From Ulva prolifera (Eukaryota > Chlorophyta > Ulvophyceae > Ulvales > Ulvaceae), in assembly GCA_023078555.1 (NCBI GenBank), contig CM041196.1, forward strand, positions 7,637,985-7,701,984: DNA of 64,000 nt, given 5' to 3'. A program made the translations under genes and the position numbers. Under the pieces are notes generated by a model. It was given only the letters and a program-made list of their open reading frames with translations. It had not been told where the DNA came from and searched no databases. Shown here in pieces: positions 1-11,960 of the stretch (its first letter is position 1; every line of letters begins with the position of its first letter).

Positions 1-221
1 TGCACGCCACAGTGCATAGCATCATATGTGTGTATGTATATTACATCTCCTGTGTCCATATGGTGTGAAGGAATGTTTCAGGACGTCAGAGGTAGACCTT
101 TTCTGCTTGCTGCTCACCGGCGGTGACCTTCTGCTGCTCTTGCGCACTACTCGCACATGTGGCGTGCAGGAGCCTGATGGAATGGGTGTGTGTGTGCTCA
201 GACATAGAGGCCGGCGCACAG

Positions 222-653
222 GTCAGTGAATCTGCATCGGCCATCACCAGTGTTGCCTGGGCGCCCCTCCTCGGACGAGACGCCGAATGCATCGCTGTGA
301 GCAGGGGAGCTGTTGTACGGCTTTTTGCACTGCAAGGCCAGCTTCAGCATGTTACTGCGCAAGAGAATGTGCAAGTCCAGCAGGTATGTTTGCAACAGTG
401 TGGACAGGTGTCATGTGCAAACAGCTAAGCTGCGACCAAGTCGTGCGACCATGTCAAACAATTGCAGGTTGGCCAAGACCTTCAGCATGATGCTACAGTA
501 TGGAAGTTGAAGTGGGATTGCCTTGGCATGCATCTGGCTGTATCCTGCAAGAAGTCTCTCGAGTCGGAAGCTTATGTTGCGTTGTGGAAACTGAGGCTGA
601 CAGGTGATCTCGGGGACCAGCCTGCATTTGTGATACGCGCAAGTGGCCGCTGA
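222..653 (+). CDS. SEH1: SEH1-like nucleoporin, WD40 repeats (3' end, 5' partial)
   Basis: This is the last part of a WD40 beta-propeller protein. The first exon read starts after an AG at about 221 and contains TSVAWAPLLGRDAE followed by a repeat ending VVRLFALQG, which matches the penultimate blades of SEH1 (Y-complex nucleoporin; also in the SEA/GATOR2 complex). An intron runs from about 383 to 466. The next exon carries HDATVWKLKWDCLG and LWKL, the last blade, and stops at 651-653. The phrase VAWAPxxGR favours SEH1 over its relative SEC13. The 5' exons lie outside the window or in the first 220 bases, where I could not place them. A further intron near the stop, which would change the last few residues, is possible because a GT follows CTGACAG at about 602. 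TGTAA occurs within 10 bases after the stop. Confidence 0.7.
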
Positions 654-1892
654 ACTGCGCTATGTAAGGCACGTGAAGGATGACACGGTTGCGGGTGCTA
701 TGGGACTGCACCATTTTGGAATCGCATTGAACGTGCAGGGATCCAGTGTTACATGCAGGCGGTATGGCCTGCTCGACATGTGCACCATAGGTGTTTGCGT
801 CGAAGCATTGACCCCGTCTGTGGTCGGTGTAGAATGGCTGTTGCAGTGGGTGGTGCATTGACTGTGCTGCTGGCAGGCCACTACATTCTTTAATCTGCGT
901 CGAGGTTTTGTGAGTGTGGTGAATAAACTGTCACTATGTGATCGTGATGAGGTTCAGACTGGCCCACTGACATCTTGCGCAGCACTCGCTCGTCAGGGTT
1001 GCTACAAGCCTTCGTGTACCGGCTGGCACCAGTGGCATGTGTGACAAGGACAAAGTCGGAGAGGCGAGTAGCATCGCAGGCATAATATAGCCTGCGTTGA
1101 GCTGTTATCATAGTGTTGCCTGCGATCACAGCTCAGCGCAGTCCCATCAATACTGCCTCCAATCAAGGAAAATACTCCCCAGCGCAACGCCTGGTGTCAT
1201 TCGCGTACACGCGCACCAACTCCAGCTACCAGAAGCGATCTTCGGCACATGACCAATCCCAGACACTGCGGCAGCGAAGCACGTCGCCTCCCGTGCCCCA
1301 CCGCACGAGGCTCCATCCCTTCACTGCCGCACATTGCCCCAGGCACTGCCACGCGCAGAGCCCACGTCGGCAAATCTCCCGGGCACGACACAGCGACCGG
1401 CTGCGGGCCAGCCAGAGTCCGAGTCTCGGACTCCGAGATCCTAGCGGCGGATTCCAACGGTAGATGGCCCAGCCGAGTGCAGAAGGGCATCCGTCTCCAC
1501 GCAGACTGCTGTGTAGGCTCGATGGCTACGGAGCGGTGTGAACCGTCGGATGCGACCTTGCGTCTCAGCGGCATGTGTCTCAGAGACAGGCATTGTGGCG
1601 CGCCCCTGCATCTCGGCGGTGGCTTGCGGTGGCTTGTTGAGGCCTGCACAGCCGCAAACTGAATTGCAGGTGTATCTAGCTGAGCCCGAACGTCAAAAGC
1701 TTTCTGAAGTACGACACTGGCTTTGCTTGCTTGAATCACGGTGGCAATCGAGAGCGCACATGTGCGCACATGTACATGTACGTTGCAAGAATTGGACGGT
1801 GCAGTCTATACACAAACTGACAGGCAGCAGAGCTGCATTTTGAGCAGGAGGAATTCAGCATTTCAGCATTGAACTCGATTTCATCTGCGCAG
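654..1892. other. Gene-poor stretch between SEH1-like gene and argininosuccinate lyase
   Basis: No recognisable gene. The middle part (about 1200-1680) is GC-rich and open in several frames on both strands at once, the usual result of high GC rather than coding. A short imperfect tandem repeat (GCGGTGGCTT type) is at about 1616-1640. The last few hundred bases should hold the promoter and 5' UTR of the lyase gene; no convincing TATA box was seen. Confidence 0.5.
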
Positions 1893-4293
1893 ATGTCTTG
1901 CGCTGCCCATCAGATGATCAGCCGTTCCGTGTGTGCGCGCATGCCTCGACGAGTACAAACGGTACGTGCGTCCACCCGTGCACCACTGCTCTGCCTCTCC
2001 GCTACGACTCGTCGAGGAGTGAATCGAGCATGCTTGAAATGTCACCATGCATGGCACACAAGATTCACGATCTCTGGCAAGTTGACACGCTTGTTGCTAT
2101 CCGCGGTTGATGCTGTACAGCGATCGGGCATGGCACACTCAGAGCCGAAAAAGCTGTGGGGGGGGCGGTTCACCGGCAGCACAGACCCGTTGATGGAAAA
2201 GTTCAATGAGTCCCTGCCCTTCGACAAGCGCCTGTGGAAGGAAGACATCAAGGTGTTTCCCGGCATGCTGCAGCTGGTGCATGATGCGTACAAACCTTGG
2301 CATGGGCAAACGATGGCAACTGCGCGAACGAAAACTTCAAACATCTCCGATGTCAGCTGCATTGTTCCAGGCAAGGTGTTTGCTTCATGCGCGTTCAGGG
2401 TTCACAAGCCTATGCAAAAGCTCTGGACAAAGTTGGCATCCTGACATCAGATGAATCCACCGACATCATACAAGGTCTGGACAAGGTGGCGTCGGAGTGG
2501 GAAGGCGGGACTTTCGAGATCAAGCAAGGCGATGAAGATATTCACACTGCAAATGAGCGGAGGTTGACAGAGCTGATCGGGTCTGTTGGCGGCAAGCTCC
2601 ATACCGGCAGGAACGAACTCTCCTGGAGTGTGCGCCTTCCGGTGAGGCTATGTAGCCCACAGCTTGCATATGAGCCTTGTTTGACAAGGCGACGGACCAT
2701 TGCAATCACGTGCAGGGACAGAAGTCCCACACTTCTCGAGTCATTATTGTTCGGAGGACCAACAGTCAAGCTCACGTGGTACAGTGTGCAGGTCACGGAA
2801 TGATCAGGTTGTGACCGACTACCGTCTGTGGCTGCTTGCGGAGGTGAAGCGCATCCGAGGCCTGCTGCAGGAGCTGATCACTGTGGCATGTGACCGCGCA
2901 GAGGCAGAGTCGGATGCCCTCATGCCAGGGTTCACCCACCTGCAGCCTGCCCAGACTGTGCGCTGGGGCCACTGGATCATGTGCCACTGCACTGCATGGC
3001 AGCGAGACGACCAGCGCCTGCGGGACGCAGCCCCGCGAATTGCGCAGCTACCTCTTGGCTCGGGCGCCCTTGCCGGCAACCCCTTCCTTGTCGACCGGCA
3101 GGTCCTCTCTCAGGTCCGTACGCTTCAGGCCTGTACGCAGCAACCCTTCAGGCTTCCAAGCAGCGCTCGCTGATAGCCGCTCTGCCAGGGTGCTACATGC
3201 CCTTTCCGTCTCGCACTTATTCACACTGCTGGTGTTGGCCCTAAGCAAACAGACTCTCTAAAGCTCACAAGCGCCGTACTGTACAGGAGCTGGGTATGGC
3301 CGGGGTCATGCCAAATTCTATGGATGCCGTTGCAGACCGAGACTTTGTGACAGAGCCAGTCTTTGCAATGGTCATGCATATGAACCACCTTTCACGGTTT
3401 GCAGAGGACCTCATTGTGTATTCGTCAGGTCAGTTTGGATACATCCAGTGTTCAGATGCTTACTCCACCGGCTCATCGCTGATGCCACAGAAGAAGAATC
3501 CAGATGCGCTGGAGCTTATCCGTGGCAAGGGAGGTCGTTCACTGGTGCGGTCATCCCCACTGCATCAGATTTGTGTGTCGTCTTGTGTTTCGGCCTCAAA
3601 CAACATGCGCTTGTCAGCCCTATGGCAGGCATTGTGCCAGAAGCATTTCAGCAAGCATGACAATTCCCATTGCATTGCTGCAGGGCAATTTGACAGGAGT
3701 AATGGCCGTGTTGAAGGGCACGCCCACAACATATAACAAGGACAACCAAGAGTGCTGGGAGCTGCTGTTTGAGACGGTGGACACCGTGTCGGATGTTCTG
3801 CGCATTTCCACAGGGGTGCTTTCAACCCTATCCATCAACCGAGAGAAGATGCGCGCTGGGCTGTCGGCCGACATGCTAGCAACTGACCTGGCGGAGTACC
3901 TGGTCCGCAAGGTGTGCTGGAAGGATAATGTCACACAAGGGATCGATGTCACTAACAATTTATGTCAGATTATTGTCCATAGAGTTCTTTGAAACATGAA
4001 TGACTCATGGGGTCACAGTCTGATATCGATCTGTGCAGGGGGTTCCATTCCGTGAAACACATCACATCTCGGGTTCTGCTGTGGCCATGGCGGAGGCAAA
4101 GAAGTGCCAGCTGTCACAGCTGACAGTGGAGGATCTGAAGTCCATTGATGACCGGTTTGATGATGATGTCACCGCTGTATGGTCTTTTGAGACTTCAGCC
4201 AGCATGAGGGATTCTGAAGGGGGTGTCAGCGAAAGGTCACTACTAGAGCAAATCGCGAAGATGAGGGAGTACATTGACACGAATCAGATTTGA
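1893..4293 (+). CDS. ASL: Argininosuccinate lyase, plastid-targeted
   Basis: Cleaves argininosuccinate to arginine and fumarate, the last step of arginine synthesis. Frame-checked exons are 1893-2252, 2399-2610, 2792-3113, 3287-3544, 3684-3911 and 4039-4293, giving about 544 residues. The first 79 residues precede the conserved start [14 protein letters not shown] and are rich in Ser, Arg and Ala, as expected of a chloroplast transit peptide. Conserved blocks are present in order: [35 protein letters not shown] and the fumarase-superfamily signature [12 protein letters not shown] (residues just before the end of exon 4) with the catalytic Ser. The C-terminal part carries [11 protein letters not shown]. 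The joins are GT-AG except exon 2/exon 3, where the conserved HTGRSRNDQ requires a GA...AG intron (see findings). The gene is complete; the downstream neighbour is convergent. Confidence 0.95.
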
Positions 4294-4613
4294 AAAAAAA
4301 TCAGTTATAGGAAAAGCGAGCACAATGCGACTAACCTGCTTGTTGCTGAGATTGCTGGTAGCTATCAATCTCACATTGTGCCCCACAATGCAGGCCTTAC
4401 CTGCATTTGCACATTGTGCAACAGTGTTCCCGGACTTACTGTAGTACAACGGTCTTCCAGCCCAGAGGTAACAATGATGTCAAATGATTTTGACAAACTG
4501 CGGCTAATTCTGCATGACGGTTTGGTCGGATACTCGATGCAGCTGTCAGGCATCGTGATGCACAGCAGAGACTTCCGCTCTATCAATGTCAAAGGCCGCA
4601 GTAACATGTACCA

Positions 4614-6353
4614 TTAACCTTCTGCACGGTCTTCCTCGTCACTGAAGGCCATATCTGCTCCAGTGGCAGCCTCCCACACCCCCAGATGGTCATTGCCAAG
4701 CGATTGGAGCTGCTGGACAGCATCATGGTCACTGTGTGCTTCCCAGAGAACATGTGCAATTTGCTCGTGCGCGAGCGTGCTCTCGCACCTTAAGAGCCGT
4801 TCCATATCTGACAGGGTGGACACATCCTCCCCAGTCTGCACATGGAAAGACCTCGACAAACAGCACTCCGAGCGCTCCCAGGTGATTCAGGTTCCAGCAG
4901 GGTGCGGTGGCGAGCAAATTCCAATAGGCAGCACTGAACGCGTACCAATTTGTCGGCTATGGAATGCCTTGCCTGCATTAGTGGCGTAGTGGCACTGGAT
5001 GTGTCACTGTAAACACTGGCTGGCAGTGGGCGATATCTGCATAGGAATCCCAGATGCCAAGGGAGGAAGTACATTGCCCGTTTCTTGCCCAGATCATCAT
5101 CATGAAAATACTCCTTCATGTAAGTCACGAGTTGCCTATATATGCCGACCCGTTCATCTGCTGTTGGCATAATCTCTGAACCCTGAGCAACCACAGAGGT
5201 CAGAATATCACTTACGGCTGACATCAGCAGCAATACAGCCCAGGAGGTACCTGCTGAACCTCTGCAAATACCCATGGCTTCATCAGTGCTCCACGGCCAA
5301 TCATGAGTGCTGCACAGGCTGTGTTCTGCTGGCGCTGCTCAATATCAAATAGCGTCAGGAGGTCACCATTGCCAACTACAGGAATGCTTGCAGCCGTCGC
5401 AGCTGCCTCGATGGCACCCCAGTCTGCAGGCCGTTTGTACCGCTGCACGGCGGTGCGCCCATGGATCGTCACCATGGCTGCGCCAGCTCTCTCAAGAAGG
5501 GGAACAATGACATCCGCATTGATGCTTGAAGAGGATTCCCCTATGCAAACAGCGATCTGAGGACGACCCGAATACACTCAAGCTTACTTATCATAAGTGG
5601 ACACAGTAGAAGTAGACAGAGCACCAATTTGGTGACAGAGAGTGGAGGGCAGCGGCAAACCTAAGCGGATCTTGACAGTCACAGGTATCGGGGACTGTTG
5701 CACAATCCCACTAATCAATGTAGCAAGCTTCCGTGGGTTTCTCAGCAGAACTGATCCAAGCCCTCTTCTGGTTGCCTCTGGAACAACGGCAGATGTCGAG
5801 CCACCGGAACAACATGGGCGTTGAGCAAAGTTAGCAAACACAAGTGGTGAGCATGCAGAGGTGTGCAGACAGCTATCAGCGTGCAGCTAGTGACATCACC
5901 CTTATGACTATCCGCTTATTCTCAAAAATCCATGTAGAGGTAGTGCACAACCGTATATTGGACAGCCTGTGTTCAGGTCGATGAATGCAGCATTACTGGC
6001 ATGCGCCATGTGTGCAGCCTTGGCTCCTTCAACAATTGCATTAGTAGCTATTTGCAGTCCGAAAAATTTCTCATCCTCAAACTGACGCATTCGAGTTCTT
6101 TCGCGTCGGTTACCCCTGTGATCACCAAGCCAGGTCGAAGTGCACGCACAGTAAATGGTGATGGCCACCATAGGTGCCATGGTGCCCTTACACAGGTCTT
6201 GCAGGCAGGGTGGGTAAAAGTAGCGCACTTAACAAGCTGTCTAGCATATGCCATTTCTGAACATGTGACTCTGCATCCGAAGGTATGGCACAACCTCCTA
6301 TATGGAACATGCGTGCCACGTGTGAGAGGTGCAAGTATAAGCTCCCCTTTGAT
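4614..6353 (-). CDS. tRNA-dihydrouridine synthase, DUS3-like (5' end not resolved)
   Basis: FMN-dependent reduction of uridine to dihydrouridine in tRNA. Exons recognised, in transcript order: 6353-6229 (LILAPLTRGTHVPYRR, VTCSEMAYA), 6115-5952 (DLNTGCPIY with the catalytic Cys), 5777-5661 (RRGLGSVLLRNP, VKIRLG), 5540-5251 (VTIHGRTAVQRY, VVGNGDLL, MIGRGALMKPW), 5182 to about 4955, and about 4844-4614. The joins rebuild conserved words (CPIYEATRRG, KIRLGESS), which supports them. The CSEMA motif and HGRT/GNGD/GRGAL blocks favour the DUS3 clade over DUS1/2. The helical C-terminal domain ends acidic (SDEEDRAEG). No CCCH zinc fingers, typical of animal and yeast DUS3, were found, and the N-terminal exon is unplaced; a candidate exon lies near 6640-6930. 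It converges on the lyase gene. Confidence 0.85.
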
Positions 6354-7740
6354 CTTGCAAGCGAACTGCGCGTTTCGTGCTTGTATCTCCTCTGCACAGT
6401 CGTAGAATGCAGCGGATAATATTTTCAGTTACACATTGGAAACGCAAGCAACAGCATGGACTGAGCATGTGGACTCAGGTTGGGCGTTTGGCTCCACACC
6501 AGACAACGCCGGAAGGCTTTCATCAGCCCATGTCTGGTGCTGTGTTACACGTTGACAGTATCGTCTTTGCAAGGTGCGTTTTGCGTTGAGGCTTGTGCCC
6601 CAATTCCTTTGTCTAGTTGTTCTTGTCAAACCATCACAGCTCGAAACGGCCGCACGTCCAGGTTTGCGCCAGTTCTGCTTCGGCAGTAATTGCATTGCCT
6701 AGCAGCCTTATCCCTAATAGGGCAACGGTATGATTGTACAAAGGTCCCCTGAGTGGAAGGAGTTTACGATTTCCAGGCTGCCGCGGCCGCTGCCTCAGGA
6801 CGTCGCTGACCGAATTATGCACAGTCCAAGCACGCGGAGGGGTTATAGGTCCACAAGGTGTTTTCAAACGTGATAGCATCGCTGCATTGCGGCATGCAGC
6901 TACATGCCGGTCCTGCGCGCCACGCAGCACATTCTTGCGTATCTCTCGAGATATCTGGATCTGCCTCTAGTTTTCAGCCATACTCGGTGTGTTCACATCC
7001 AAGTTCAGCATGACTCAGCAGACTGAGGCCGAGCGAGCCCGCCATGCCAGCCCCCAATTCCAGCAGCTGGTGGGCTTGCTTGGCACTGATAGGAGTGGCA
7101 GATGTACATTATGTGGCAGGTGGGATCCATGTGTGGTGCTGTCCACCTCCAAATATGCCCCAAAAATGACTTTTTCAGTTCTCAGTGGAAGGATGTTTGC
7201 GGCAGGCCACTGTGACACCCCAGAGTTCATTACCACTACAGTCGTGTCGTGAAAATTCGCAGCCTCAAGGCCAAATAGCCAACATGCAGCTCGACCAAAA
7301 TCCGCCCGATCAGCACTTCACATATACCTCGAGTGATCTCCTGTTCGAATCTGAGCCTCAATCCTTGCACACCAGCTCCAACAGCTATTCTGCGTGTGCT
7401 ATTACTACGACCCCGAACATGCGTGTGCTTCACCATTTTCTGTGCTGAAAGTTGCTGTGCACTCAATCTCACAAATCAGAGGCTTTTACCAGCAGGTGTT
7501 TTGCGTGCTTCGCGAACCTGCAATCCAGTTGTCAACACTGATCTCGTGGAGTGCATGGCGTGGCGGTGTGGTGAGTGGTGTCGCGTGACGCACGCCCCAT
7601 GCGAGATTCCAACACCCCGAGTTTGGCTGAAGCTGGTGCTGGGGGGGTGCTGGGCCCAGCTGGGGGGCAGCATGCTGCATGACCGGTTCCTGACAGCTGT
7701 GCATTTTCAAAATGAATGAATGTCCCGCGATGCACGGTGT
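6354..7740. other. Unassigned stretch upstream of the DUS gene
   Basis: No gene could be identified. The minus strand around 6640-6930 could supply a 5' exon of the dihydrouridine synthase but shows no conserved motif. On the plus strand a short coding-like segment starts with ATG at about 7010 (MTQQTEAERARHASPQFQQL) and runs to a possible GT donor near 7120. It looks like a first exon but I could not connect it to anything. The rest is AT/GC mixed with no pattern. Confidence 0.3.
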
Positions 7741-9640
7741 CTTACTCCTTTGAGCACCGCAGGTGAAAACGCGCGATGCATGACGGCGCGGACGTCGCTT
7801 CATCAAGCAAATAATTCCGCACTGTGACGAACAATGAACAGGTATTGCGGCGCTGGGCACAGCCCTGTGACCTTTGCCGCGGCTGCTGACGCCGCAAGCA
7901 CAGAAGGAGGCGCCGGCGTTTCGCCTTGCGGCACCGTGATGGCTCTAACGCGTGCGGACCTGGATTTAAAGCTGTGTGTGCGTGTGCGTGAGAAAAAACC
8001 GCCAGCTGCCGACCCACAAAACACACTTGTTGTCGTTGGTAGCGGGCCCCGGAACCACTTTGAGGCCTCATGCCTCCTGCAGGCGCGATGTCACCAGGCG
8101 CGTCGGGCCACCTGCAGCCTTCTTGGCCGTACACCGTGCCTGATCGGAAGCAGATCTGCCAAAGTATACGCGAGGGAAACATCACAAGGCACGGGTGGAG
8201 AAGCTGACATGCGGAGAAGCTGACATGCCCAACGTGCAGCATGCCCATCGCGAACAGCACCTGACCGAACACAGCCGCAAGCAGCACCCACGCCACGAGG
8301 GCACACATGAGTGTGCTGCCGAATCTGCAAGGCCGGAAGGCTTCCCCAGAAGGCGAGCTGCCCTACTTGACATATAACGGACAGGTGTCCGTCTGGGAAA
8401 ACTGTTTCCACAGCTCGCACAGCATGCGGGCTCAGCTGCAACAGGTGCACGGCAGGAGCAGGGACCTGCGTCTCCCTCAAGAACAGCAGGCTGCGCCAAG
8501 ATGACACCAGCAGCAGACCCTGCAAAGCAGGCGCTGTTAACGTGGGCCGACGCAAGCCGACCACCGAGCGTCGTGATGCAACCAGGGCACACGGGACCTT
8601 GACCTGATGTTCTTGGGGGCCACAGGCGTCAGCGGAGGCATCACCCCAACGCACAGCCTGCCATACATGTGCCCACAAGAATGGTACTGGCATCAAACGA
8701 TGTGCACCGGTGGACCTCGGACAGCCCCTGGAGCAGTGATGACCCTCAGGTGACATACCGTCGCGCGCAGCACCCCCGGGTCTCACACCGCATGAGGACA
8801 GCCCGCCAGCGCCATCTCACCAGTCTAGCCCCCAACGCTCACCACAAGCAGAACTGCCTGTGATAGGAGACACACGCCAGGCACTTGAGTTTGGCCACTC
8901 CCCCCGAGGCAGCCGGCGCCTGTGCACTGTGGCATGCAATGCTCGGAGAGCAGTCACGGCAGGCCGGGTCCTCCACCCCTATGTGGGCACGTGCACGCAG
9001 GGACAGCCTTGACGACAGCCCCCGCAACAGTTGTCCACCCCAGCAAGAGTAAACTACGCCCCACGGATGCTCTGCAAGTCCCCCTGATCTTGCGGACATC
9101 GTCCTGGGCATTGCCCGCACCAAGATCCACAGCGAGGTCGCAAGAGACTCGCATGTGCGGGCTGGCGGCGAGTCCCAGCCACATCCCCCCCTCGCGCAGC
9201 CCACAACACTGTCCCCGTAGACCACAGACCCACAGGCCCACGTCCAGCAGAGCCCCTCCGTGGCAGGGACACCGGGGCAGGAAGTGTCGCTGACGGCCTC
9301 AAAGTTGAGATCGACGCAGCCTAAGTGGTCAGCTGAACAGCATCAGCAAGGCCCATGTCCACCTGCCCCACCTGCGGCGCCCTATGTTGGCGGACACGAA
9401 AGCCGGGGCGCGGCCGAAGAGTGATCAACCGAGTGCGCAGACCGGGGCAGCGCACGTGCAGAGCGATGTCGCTTGGAGAAGAAGCCACCCCGACCCGAGT
9501 TGTTGAAGGCGCTTCCATGGCAGACCCAATGAATCGCTGCTACCTCAATCCATGGGCCGGGATGCGCACTGACCTGACAGCTGTCCCATGCTGGAGACTG
9601 CCAACGCTGCTGCTGTTCACAAGCTATAGGCCCTGCACCC
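7741..9640. other. GC-rich stretch, possibly the decayed 5' part of the retroelement
   Basis: This stretch is richer in G+C than the flanking gene regions and has overlapping open frames on both strands, none with a recognised domain. It lies directly 5' of readable reverse-transcriptase sequence on the plus strand, so it may be the decayed upstream part of the same non-LTR element. A Cys-pair segment (CPTCGALCW) at about 9361 could be the remnant of a zinc-binding motif. No terminal repeat or target-site duplication could be seen. Confidence 0.3.
8197..8228. repeat. 16-bp perfect tandem repeat (two copies)
   Basis: The unit GGAGAAGCTGACATGC occurs twice in direct succession without mismatch, inside the GC-rich stretch 5' of the retroelement remnant. 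Confidence 0.85.
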
Positions 9641-9644
9641 GCGC

Positions 9645-11250
9645 GCCCCACCACTTGCAAGTGGTAGCCAGCAGCGCGTGACTGAGCAGACACCGCCAGC
9701 CCAGACCGGTCCCCAACATGCTGAGTCCATCTTTCAGACCCTGAAGACAGGAGCCGCAGCGGGACCCAGCACGTGCACGTATGCACACATCTACATCGCG
9801 GGCGTGTACAGTGAGTGCACAGGGGAGGCCGTGCGGAAGCACATCCATCTGATGCTGGCAGGGAGGCTTCACTACTCAAAGAGTCTTCGACCATTATGCC
9901 TCCTTGGCCCTGATAAGCTGAAAGCGGCAAATCGCTGTCTGCGACGCATTCGTCGTCATGGGGAGCAACTGCGCACTGACGTTGGTCCTGGCCGTAGATG
10001 CCCCGATTGCCCTACTCCAGATAGGCGTGGGCTGCCAGGGTGGAGCAGGGATCCCAGACCACCCCCTGCGACCAGCCTTTGTTTAACCAGCCATTGTCAC
10101 GACATCTACAGACCGTCCAAACGCCTTTGATGTGATGATCCGGGAGGCGATGGGGGGAGCAGCTTGCCACCTGGACATCCTCCTGTACTTCCACACAAGG
10201 TACTGGCGGTGCAACCTACTCATCACTCGCCATTTGGACGGCACCAGCGCGGAGCTGCGCGGCGAGAAGGGCGTGCGGAAGTCCGCACCCTTGGGGCTAC
10301 TCTGGTAAGCACGTGCCTGTCTCTCCTGTTTGTCTGCGAGAAGCGCAGCAGATCGCCCCCCGATGCCATGGCTACATTCTGCCACAAGGAACATTGGTGC
10401 AGGGCTACGTGGAAACTGTTTTGGCCGCTGGGAATGCAAGTGCCGTGGGGCATGCATGCCACTGTGCGAAGGCATTCGTCTACTGTGCTGACCTTGACAA
10501 ACCCTGCCGTGTGGAGGCGCAGCTGTAGGCTGTGGACGCAGTCGACCAGTCTCCTGCGGCAGACTGCTTAACGTCGAGGCTTTCATCGATGCACAAGTAC
10601 AGTAGTGCAGCCAGCTAGTGGGGCTGTCGTTTCTGGCCCAGTGGTAGTGTGTAGTCATGTACTACTGCCTCCAGCACAGGGAGGCTTACCTCATCCGCAA
10701 CACACAGGTGGTATGCTTTGGGAACACGTCCCGGCCATTGAGCGAGCCACGCTGCGCGGCCTGTGCATCATCGGTGTATTGGACCTGTCAGCGGCTTCAG
10801 CCAAGCTCGTCTGACTGCTCCACCCCCATGGAGGCATGGGGCTGAGGCGATACTCTGGGTAGTCGCGGGCGCTGCATGCCCGAGGCCTGGGGCACTGGCA
10901 CAGCTTGCGATACTGACGCGATCAGCCATTCTGTGGCAGCGCATCTGTTGAGCTGCAGGAGCCACTAGCTGCGCCATGAGTGAAGTGCTGCTGTACCCGG
11001 CCTCGACGCCATCCACGCCTGTGCCGCAAAATGGGCGCTGGACAACACGGCGAGGATGCCGGCCGACGTGCGCAAGGCCGACATGCGCAAGGCCGCCTTT
11101 TCTTATGCATTTTTCACGGCGATACGGCTGCTAGACCCAGATTGTGGTAGGAGCTCACGCAATGGCTGCCCAACTACACGCAGCTGCGTGGGGGTGCAGA
11201 GTTGCTGCCAGAAATCGGCTCCGGGGCCTGTTGAAGCGGCTCTCGCGTCT
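9645..11250 (+). pseudogene. Degenerate non-LTR retrotransposon reverse transcriptase
   Basis: The conserved blocks of a LINE-type reverse transcriptase can be read on the plus strand but only by changing frame. From 5' to 3' they are: an N-terminal finger block LKTGAAAGPS...TYAHI (about 9740-9795); IALLQIGVGCQGG then NAFDVMIREAM (about 10005-10150), the usual LQ-GVGVPGG and NAFNSV-REAM blocks; GEKGVRKSAPLGLLW (about 10262-10306), corresponding to the GVRQGCPLG block; GYVETVLAAGNAS (about 10408-10448) where YVDD is expected; and a C-terminal GGMGLRRYS (about 10832-10858). Stops and frame changes separate these blocks and the catalytic Asp pair is lost, so the copy is dead. The 3' end continues into the G/T-rich tail below. 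The family assignment rests on these motifs from memory of non-LTR elements. Confidence 0.75.
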
Positions 11251-11960
11251 CTGGCACAGCTTCATATATCACCTATGATATACAGGACCTTCACAAAGGC
11301 TGCGGATACGCATGACTACGCAGCAATGTCATTTCGCCTGACACACATCTATCAGGTTCGACAGGTGCACGCCGCTTCCCCGCAGATGGCACGTCATGCG
11401 GGCAAGACAGTTTTGACGGGGCTGGCGGTCCCGAACGATGACCGCACGCCGCTCACGGGCCACCCGACCTGAGAGGCAGCACGCCCCCGCCCTGGCTGCC
11501 TGTTGGGCGGTTGTCGCCGCTCGCACGCGCGGCCTCGTCCGCTTTGCGGCGGGGGCGGCACTGGCTTGCCGTTAGCCAAATGGCCGGCCTTGTGTTCAGC
11601 GTGCCACGCTTTAGCGCCACCCTTGCCGTGTATTTGCGTGTGGCCCGCCGTGGGAGCGCGACTGGGGGGTTCGGGCGGGCCGGGCTGGGGTTTGGGGATT
11701 GGGGTCCGGGTGTATGGGTGACCGGGGTGGTGTGCGGGTGATGGGCGGGGTGGTTTTGCTGGGGGAGGCTGGGGCCTCCCCGGGATTGTTGTAGGTGTCT
11801 CTGTGTGTTTGGCTGTGCAGCCTGGGCTGCGTGTGCTTTGGGGGCACTGGGGCCGGGCTGTGGGATAGGGTGTGATTGTGGGTGCCCAAATGTGGGCTGT
11901 GTGTATGTGGCTGCGGCCTGGTCGTGTGCGGTTGCATGGGTGTGCAAGGTATGTGCCACG
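11250..11960 (+). mobile_element. 3' part and G/T-rich tail of the non-LTR element
   Basis: GC-rich DNA following the reverse-transcriptase remnant. The segment from 11386 (MARHAGKTVLTG in translation) is recognisably similar to a segment at 59801 in this window, so it belongs to a repeated family. From about 11640 the plus strand becomes strongly G/T-biased (GGGTGTATGGGTG-like runs). The long minus-strand open frame here is only the Pro/His-rich complement of this bias. No poly(A) tail is visible. Confidence 0.55.

Noticed and set aside
1197..1769. 190-codon minus-strand open frame with overlapping plus-strand frame
   Set aside because: High GC leaves several frames open at once, and no conserved motif is visible in any of them.
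9382..10658. Minus-strand open frames of about 180-190 codons
   Set aside because: They lie opposite the recognisable reverse-transcriptase blocks of the plus strand and show no domain of their own.
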